Source of the DNA: Microlunatus lacustris
GTDB lineage: Bacteria > Actinomycetota > Actinomycetes > Propionibacteriales > Propionibacteriaceae
Direction: 5' to 3'
Length of the DNA: 64,000 nucleotides
Assembly (NCBI GenBank): GCA_039527025.1
Contig: BAAAJN010000006.1
Location: 252,648 to 316,647, forward strand
Shown here: positions 59,317 through 64,000 of the stretch, in pieces
How positions within the stretch are numbered: position 1 is the stretch's first letter
Layout: each line of letters starts with the position of its first letter
Program-made: the position numbers and the translations under genes
The notes under the pieces: generated by a model
Told to the model about the DNA's origin: nothing
The model's database searches: none
Seen by the model: the letters and a program-made list of their open reading frames with translations, nothing else

Positions 59317-60981
59317 ATGACCGACGTCGCCAGCCAGGGCCCCGCAGCGGGCCAGGAGGAGCGGGCCGTCCTGACCAACCGTCAGGGCCACCCGGTCTAC
59401 GACAACCAGAACCAGCGCACCGTGGGGGCCCGCGGGCCCGCCACGCTGGAGAACTACCAGTTCCTGGAGAAGATCAGCCACTTCGACCGCGAGCGGATCC
59501 CCGAGCGGGTCGTGCACGCCCGCGGCTTCGTCGCCTACGGCGAGTTCGAGGCCACCGGCACGTGGGGCGACGAGCCGATCGCCACCTACACCCGGGCCAA
59601 GCTGTTCTCCGAGGTGGGCAAGAAGACCGACGTCGCGATCCGCTTCTCCAGCGTCATCGGCGGCCGGGACTCCTCCGAGGCCGCTCGTGACCCCCGGGGC
59701 TTCGCGGTGAAGTTCTACACCGAGGACGGCAACTGGGACCTGGTCGGCAACAACCTCGCCGTCTTCTTCATCCGGGACGCGATCAAGTTCCCGGACGTGA
59801 TCCACTCCCTCAAGCCAGACCCCATCACCTTCCGCCAGGAGCCGGCGCGGATCTTCGACTTCATGTCGCAGACGCCCGAGGCCATGCACATGCTGGTCAA
59901 CCTCTTCAGCCCGCGCGGCATCCCGGCCAACTACCGGACGATGCAGGGCTTCGGGGTGAACACCTACAAGTGGGTCAACGCCGACGGGGTCACGCACCTG
60001 GTGAAGTACCACTTCCAGCCCCACCAGGGCGTCAAGAGCCTGACCGCCGCGGACGCCGCCAACATCCAGGCCGGCGACCTCGGGCACGCCTCCAAGGACC
60101 TCTTCGAGGCCATCGAGAGCGGGAACCACCCGAAGTGGGACCTGTACGTGCAGCTGATGAGCGACGACGAGCACCCCGAGCTGGACTTCGACCCGCTGGA
60201 CGACACCAAGGTGTGGCCCGAGAACGAGTTCGAGCCGAAGTTGGTCGGCACCATGACGCTGAACCGCAACGTCACCGACCACCACAACGAGAACGAGCAG
60301 ATCGCCTTCGGCACCGGTGTGCTGGTGGACGGGCTCGACTTCTCCGACGACAAGATGCTGGTCGGCCGGACGTTCAGCTACTCCGACACCCAGCGCTACC
60401 GGGTGGGACCGAACTACCTGCAGCTGCCGGTGAACAGCGCCAAGAACGCCCGGGTGGCCACCAACCAACGGGGCGGCCAGATGTCCTTCTTCACCGACCT
60501 CGGCGAGGGCCAGAACCCGCACGTCAACTACGAGCCCTCGATCACCGGCGGGCTCCGCGAGGCGCAGTACCCGACCCACGACGACCAGGGACCGGAGATC
60601 GTCGGCCGGCTGACCCGCAAGCGGATCCCGCGGACGAACGACTACACCCAGGCCGGCCAGCGCTACCAGCTGCTGGAGCCGTGGGAGAAGGATGACCTGG
60701 TCGCCAACTTCGTCGAGCTCATCGGCCAGGCCGTCCGCGAGGTCCAGGAGCGCATGGTCTGGCACTTCCTGATGGTGGACGACGAGCTGGGGTTGCGGGT
60801 CGGCGAGGGCCTGGGCATCTCACCGGACGACGTCCGGATGCTCGAGCCGCTGCAGAGCCAGACGCTCTCCGAGGACGAGCTGGACCGGCTGGCCAACCTG
60901 GGCAAGAACGGCCCGCGCGACGTCACCGGTCTGAAGATGACGCACACGGTGCCGAACGAGCACGTGGTCGTGGAGCGCTGA
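59317..60981 (+). CDS. katA: Monofunctional heme catalase
   Basis: A 554-residue catalase splitting hydrogen peroxide. The distal His is H67 in RVVHARGFVAYG; the distal Asn is in GNNLAVFFIRDAIKFPD. The heme-ligand Tyr is Y355 in FSYSDTQRYRVGPNYLQLPVN. The NADPH-contact region and the C-terminal helices (EDELDRLANLGKN) are also present. Length is a little above small-subunit catalases (about 480-500) because of a C-terminal helical extension. GGAACGGAG precedes the ATG. It is followed by a very strong terminator, so it is probably monocistronic. No Fur/PerR gene is adjacent. Confidence 0.97.
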   Translation: MTDVASQGPAAGQEERAVLTNRQGHPVYDNQNQRTVGARGPATLENYQFLEKISHFDRERIPERVVHARGFVAYGEFEATGTWGDEPIATYTRAKLFSEVGKKTDVAIRFSSVIGGRDSSEAARDPRGFAVKFYTEDGNWDLVGNNLAVFFIRDAIKFPDVIHSLKPDPITFRQEPARIFDFMSQTPEAMHMLVNLFSPRGIPANYRTMQGFGVNTYKWVNADGVTHLVKYHFQPHQGVKSLTAADAANIQAGDLGHASKDLFEAIESGNHPKWDLYVQLMSDDEHPELDFDPLDDTKVWPENEFEPKLVGTMTLNRNVTDHHNENEQIAFGTGVLVDGLDFSDDKMLVGRTFSYSDTQRYRVGPNYLQLPVNSAKNARVATNQRGGQMSFFTDLGEGQNPHVNYEPSITGGLREAQYPTHDDQGPEIVGRLTRKRIPRTNDYTQAGQRYQLLEPWEKDDLVANFVELIGQAVREVQERMVWHFLMVDDELGLRVGEGLGISPDDVRMLEPLQSQTLSEDELDRLANLGKNGPRDVTGLKMTHTVPNEHVVVER

Positions 60982-61003
60982 CCACAGGCTCGACCTGATC
61001 GGT

Positions 61004-61034
61004 GTCGACCCGGCTCGGTCCGAGCCGGGTCGAC
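61004..61034 (+). terminator. Strong terminator after catalase
   Basis: GTCGACCCGGCTCG (61004-61017) and CGAGCCGGGTCGAC (61021-61034) form a perfect 14-bp stem with a 3-base loop, 23 bases after the stop codon. It has no U-tract. Confidence 0.85.
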
Positions 61035-61067
61035 GCACGTCAGGGCAGGGACGTCGGAGGAGGGCGT

Positions 61068-62531
61068 GTGGAGGAGACCTGGGACCAGCTGACGGGCGCG
61101 GGTGTGGTCACCGGCCTGCTGACGTTCCTCGTCGTCGTGGCCCTGCTGCTGGCGCCCCGCGACCGCCGGCCGTCCTCGGCCCTGGCCTGGATCCTGCTGA
61201 TCAGCTTCCTGCCGGTGATCGGTCTGGTGCTCTTCGCCCTGATCGGCAGCCCCAAGCTGCCCCGCAGCCGCCGCGAGAAGCAGCAGAGCATGACCGAGCT
61301 GATCACCGAGCGGTCCCGCGACCTCGAGCAGCTGGGTCCCGTGCCGGGGCTGCCGGCCTGGCTGCCGTCGGTGGCCCGGCTGAACCGCTCCGTCGGGGCG
61401 ATGCCGATGCTCGAGGACAACGACGCCCACCTGCTGACCACGTTCGAGCAGCAGCTGGACGCCCTGATCGCCGCCGTCCGCGGCGCGCGGCGGTACGTGC
61501 ACGTCGAGTTCTACATCCTCTCCCTCGACGACACCACGGCCCCGTTCTTCGAGGCGCTGGCCGAGGCGGTGCAGCGCGGGGTCACCGTGCGGGTGCTGAT
61601 GGACCACCTGGGCTCGCGCAAGGGGCCGGGCTACCGGAGGACCCGCAAGGCGCTGGACCGGATGGGCGCCAGCTGGCGGCTGATGCTGCCGGTCCAGCCC
61701 TACCGCGGTCGCTACCAGCGACCGGACCTGCGCAACCACCGCAAGCTGCTGGTCGCCGACGGCGAGATCGGCTTCGTCGGCTCGCTCAACCTCATCGACC
61801 CCGGTTACGGCAAGCGTGCCAACCGGCGACGGGGGTTGCGCTGGCACGACGTGCTCGCCGAGGTCCGCGGTCCGGTCGTCCACGAGATCGACGCCCTGTT
61901 CGTCACCGACTGGTACAGCGAGACCGAGGTGCTGCTCACCAGCTCCCAGGAGCAGGCCGGCGAGGAGCAGCACACCGGAGAGCTGCTGGCCCAGGTCGCC
62001 CCCAGTGGGCCGGCGTTCCCCACCGAGAACAACCTCGCCCTGTTCAACTCGCTCATGTACCACGCGGAGCGGCGGATCAGCATCACCAGCCCCTACTTCG
62101 TTCCCGACGAGTCCCTGCTCGCGGCGATCACGACGGCGGCCCGGCGCGGCGTGCGCGTCGAGCTGTTCGTGGGCGAGATCGGCGACCAGTTCTTCGTCTT
62201 CCACGCCCAGCACTCCTACTACGCCGAGTTGCTGGCCGCCGGCGTGCGGATCTACCTCTACCCGAAGCCGTCGATCCTGCACGCCAAGCACATCTCCGTC
62301 GACGACGACGTCGCGGTGGTCGGGTCCTCCAACATGGACATCCGCTCGTTCCAGCTGGACCTGGAACTGATGCTCATGGTGTGCGGCCGCTCGTTCGTGG
62401 ACGAGATGCGGGCGGTGGAGGACGGCTACCGTCGGGTCTCCCGCGAACTGACCGCCGAGGAGTGGGGGCGTCGCTGGGACCTGCACCGGGTGGTCGACGA
62501 CCTGACCCGCCTCACCTCCGCCGTGCAGTGA
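61068..62531 (+). CDS. cls: Cardiolipin synthase (phospholipase D family)
   Basis: A 487-residue membrane enzyme joining two phosphatidylglycerols, or a related pair, into cardiolipin. Two N-terminal helices (VVTGLLTFLVVVALLLA, WILLISFLPVIGLVLFALIG) anchor it. Two HKD motifs form the active site: HRKLLVADGEIGFVGSLN from H224 and HAKHISVDDDVAVVGSSN from H405. GTG 61068 has GGAGGAGG upstream. Many actinobacteria use a CDP-alcohol-type synthase instead, so the PLD type is not the only possible route here. Confidence 0.93.
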   Translation: MEETWDQLTGAGVVTGLLTFLVVVALLLAPRDRRPSSALAWILLISFLPVIGLVLFALIGSPKLPRSRREKQQSMTELITERSRDLEQLGPVPGLPAWLPSVARLNRSVGAMPMLEDNDAHLLTTFEQQLDALIAAVRGARRYVHVEFYILSLDDTTAPFFEALAEAVQRGVTVRVLMDHLGSRKGPGYRRTRKALDRMGASWRLMLPVQPYRGRYQRPDLRNHRKLLVADGEIGFVGSLNLIDPGYGKRANRRRGLRWHDVLAEVRGPVVHEIDALFVTDWYSETEVLLTSSQEQAGEEQHTGELLAQVAPSGPAFPTENNLALFNSLMYHAERRISITSPYFVPDESLLAAITTAARRGVRVELFVGEIGDQFFVFHAQHSYYAELLAAGVRIYLYPKPSILHAKHISVDDDVAVVGSSNMDIRSFQLDLELMLMVCGRSFVDEMRAVEDGYRRVSRELTAEEWGRRWDLHRVVDDLTRLTSAVQ

Positions 62532-62541
62532 GTGCCCCTGG

Positions 62542-63789
62542 TCAGCGGCGCCCGGCCACCGCAGGCTCGGGGACGACGGCCGGTGCGGACACCCGGAGCC
62601 GGCGCTCCAGCACCACCAGGCCCACGAGCGCGACCGCGGAGAGGACCGCGGGGACGTAGAACACCTCGGGCAGGCCGAGCCGGGCGACCCCCAGGCCACC
62701 GATCAGTCCCCCGGCCGCCGCCCCCAGCGTCATCGAGCTCAGGAACACCCCGGAGGCGGTGCCGACGCCTTCGGGGTACAGGTGCTGGGCGATGGACACG
62801 CCCAGCGCCCCGAGGGCAGCCCACAGCCCGGCCGCGAGCAGCTGGCCGAGGAACAGGCCCGCGACGCCGGTGCTGGTCGCGAAGGCCAGGTTGGCCCCGA
62901 CGCCCAGAGCGAGCCCGACCACCATCACCCGCATCGCCCCGTACCGGTCGGCGAAGCGGGCGAGGAACGGCATCAGGGCCAGCTCGAGCAGCGGCTGCAC
63001 GGCGATGACGGCGCCCCGGAGTGCGTCGGGCACCCGGAGCTCGTCGACCATGTACAGCGGGAGGTAGCCGAACTTGATCGTGTCCCCCGTCATGGCCAGC
63101 ACGCAGAGCCCGGTGAACACGAGCAACGGGACCATCCGACGTCTCGAAGCTGCCGCCGGGGCGTCACCGGCCCGCTCCGCCTCGGGACGCCGGTAGCGCA
63201 GCACTCGCTGCCGCCCGAGGGGCAGCACCTGGCTGAGGGTGAGGACGGCCGTGGCCACCAGGAGCGGGCGCAGGCCGACGACGCTGCCGAACCAGCTGCC
63301 GAGCACCGGGCCGAGCACCCAGCCGGCGGTGAAGGCCATCCTGATGGCGGACATCACCCGGTTGTCGGCGCCGGTCGGGTGCCGGCTCAGCTCGTCACGG
63401 GTCGCCGCGAACAGCTGGGCCATCGAGGCGCCCGAGATGCTCAGCGCGACTGCGCTGATGACGAAGGGCATCCACACGGCCGTGCTCAACGACATGGCCA
63501 ACCACCCCACGGCACCGACAGCGGCGCAGAGGCGGAAGAGTCCGAGCCTGTTCTCCTGGCGGTCCGACCAGCGGCCGATGAGGAAGCCGGCGATGGGAGC
63601 CGCCAGGTTCGTCACGTAGTAGAGGCCGGCGACGGGCAGCGAAGCCCCGAGGTCGCGCACCAGGAACAGCGTGAGCTGAGGGGCTGTGGCGGAGAGGGCC
63701 AACCCGCTCAGCAGCAGGGCGACGAAGGCGCTGCGGTAGAAGCGGGACGCCAGGATTATCTGCACGGTGGACGCGCGAGGGCTGGTCAC
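62542..63789 (-). CDS. MFS transporter, sugar-efflux (SetA-like) type
   Basis: A 415-residue major facilitator with 12 predicted helices. Features are the loop YYVTNLAAPIAGFLIGRWSDRQENR between helices 2 and 3 and LMPFLARFADRYGAMRVM in the second half, the pattern of SET sugar-efflux transporters. A cytoplasmic Arg-rich loop (ERAGDAPAAASRRR) lies in the middle. GTG 63789. It lies convergent with cls and downstream of the rRNA operon on the same strand, from which it is insulated by a terminator. Substrate unknown. Confidence 0.88.
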   Translation of the reverse strand: MTSPRASTVQIILASRFYRSAFVALLLSGLALSATAPQLTLFLVRDLGASLPVAGLYYVTNLAAPIAGFLIGRWSDRQENRLGLFRLCAAVGAVGWLAMSLSTAVWMPFVISAVALSISGASMAQLFAATRDELSRHPTGADNRVMSAIRMAFTAGWVLGPVLGSWFGSVVGLRPLLVATAVLTLSQVLPLGRQRVLRYRRPEAERAGDAPAAASRRRMVPLLVFTGLCVLAMTGDTIKFGYLPLYMVDELRVPDALRGAVIAVQPLLELALMPFLARFADRYGAMRVMVVGLALGVGANLAFATSTGVAGLFLGQLLAAGLWAALGALGVSIAQHLYPEGVGTASGVFLSSMTLGAAAGGLIGGLGVARLGLPEVFYVPAVLSAVALVGLVVLERRLRVSAPAVVPEPAVAGRR

Positions 63790-63921
63790 GGGTGGTGCTC
63801 GTTCCAGGCGAGAGGCGGGAGCCGACGACGGCGTCAGGCTGAATCGATACAGCCAAAGCCTAGCAAGCGGGTCTTCTGACTCACCGTTCCCCGGGCGGAG
63901 ATCGTGTCTGGACGTAGAAAT

Positions 63922-63959
63922 ACTTCAAGCCCGACCCCCGAAGGGGTCAGGCTTGAAGT
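63922..63959 (-). terminator. rRNA operon terminator
   Basis: ACTTCAAGCC (63922-63931) pairs with GGCTTGAAGT (63950-63959) and GACCCC with GGGGTC inside, with a CGAA loop and one mismatch. On the leftward strand the stem is followed by the T-rich ATTTCTAC. It lies immediately after the 5S rRNA 3' end: a classical intrinsic terminator. Confidence 0.9.
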
Positions 63960-63963
63960 GTGT

Positions 63964-64000
63964 TGTCCGGCGACGTCCTAGTCTCCCACACGGTCCCCCG
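63964..64000 (-). rRNA. rrf: 5S ribosomal RNA, 3' end only
   Basis: On the leftward strand the last 37 bases read GGGGGACCGTGTGGGAGACT, then AGGACGTCGCCGGACA. This is the conserved 3' part of actinobacterial 5S rRNA (loop E/helix IV, then the helix I strand). The rest, and presumably 23S and 16S genes, lie off the right edge. A strong terminator follows directly. Confidence 0.9.

Overview
The window is 64 kb of very GC-rich DNA with dense, mostly short-spaced genes, frequent GTG starts, many four-base ATGA/GTGA overlaps and at least two apparently leaderless genes. This is the style of a chromosomal segment of a high-GC actinobacterium. The gene set (PhoX phosphatase, Tat lipoproteins, LAL-type LuxR regulator, tripartite tricarboxylate transporter) would fit a soil or rock-surface genus such as those of Geodermatophilaceae, but that family placement is inference. 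I see no phage, insertion sequence, CRISPR or conjugation gene.

Layout. 1-9.6 kb: the cut end of gnd, a LuxR-type regulator, a 51-residue secreted peptide gene, an M4 peptidase carrying an emfourin-like inhibitor tail, a universal stress protein, a sigma factor coupled to ogt, a collapsed CNNM/CorC pseudogene, two divergent short-chain dehydrogenases, a damaged membrane protein gene, and an ArsR-SRPBCC pair. 9.6-24.4 kb: a second stress protein, the tctCBA transporter, a DUF1275 protein, an aldo/keto reductase, a homocysteine methyltransferase homologue, PhoX, a sulfotransferase-like protein, a 26-residue membrane microprotein, the lutABC lactate operon, and a nucleotidyltransferase.

24.4-37.1 kb is an L-rhamnose/rhamnoside locus: an ABC importer without its own ATPase, a GH78 rhamnosidase without a signal peptide, rhaI, a bifunctional rhamnulose-phosphate aldolase/lactaldehyde dehydrogenase, rhaB and a LacI regulator. 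Three copies of a TGAAACG-type palindrome lie at the promoters of these genes. An AraC regulator and a phytanoyl-CoA dioxygenase-like gene flank it on the left.

37.5-48.2 kb is one long leftward operon that fits a complete erythritol/L-threitol pathway: polyol dehydrogenase, TIM-like L-erythrulose-1-phosphate isomerase, DUF2291 protein, ribose-type ABC importer, DeoR regulator, DhaKL-type erythrulose kinase and RpiB-like isomerase, leading to D-erythrose 4-phosphate. Two small unknown genes follow it.

48.4-64 kb: a phosphotransferase, small membrane proteins, a second divergent AraC/phytanoyl-CoA dioxygenase pair followed by an orphan family-5 solute-binding lipoprotein, a short-chain dehydrogenase, a 961-residue LAL regulator, a catalase, a cardiolipin synthase, an MFS transporter and, at the right edge, the 3' end and terminator of a leftward rRNA operon (5S rRNA). 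Functions were read from sequence motifs only; no database search was possible.
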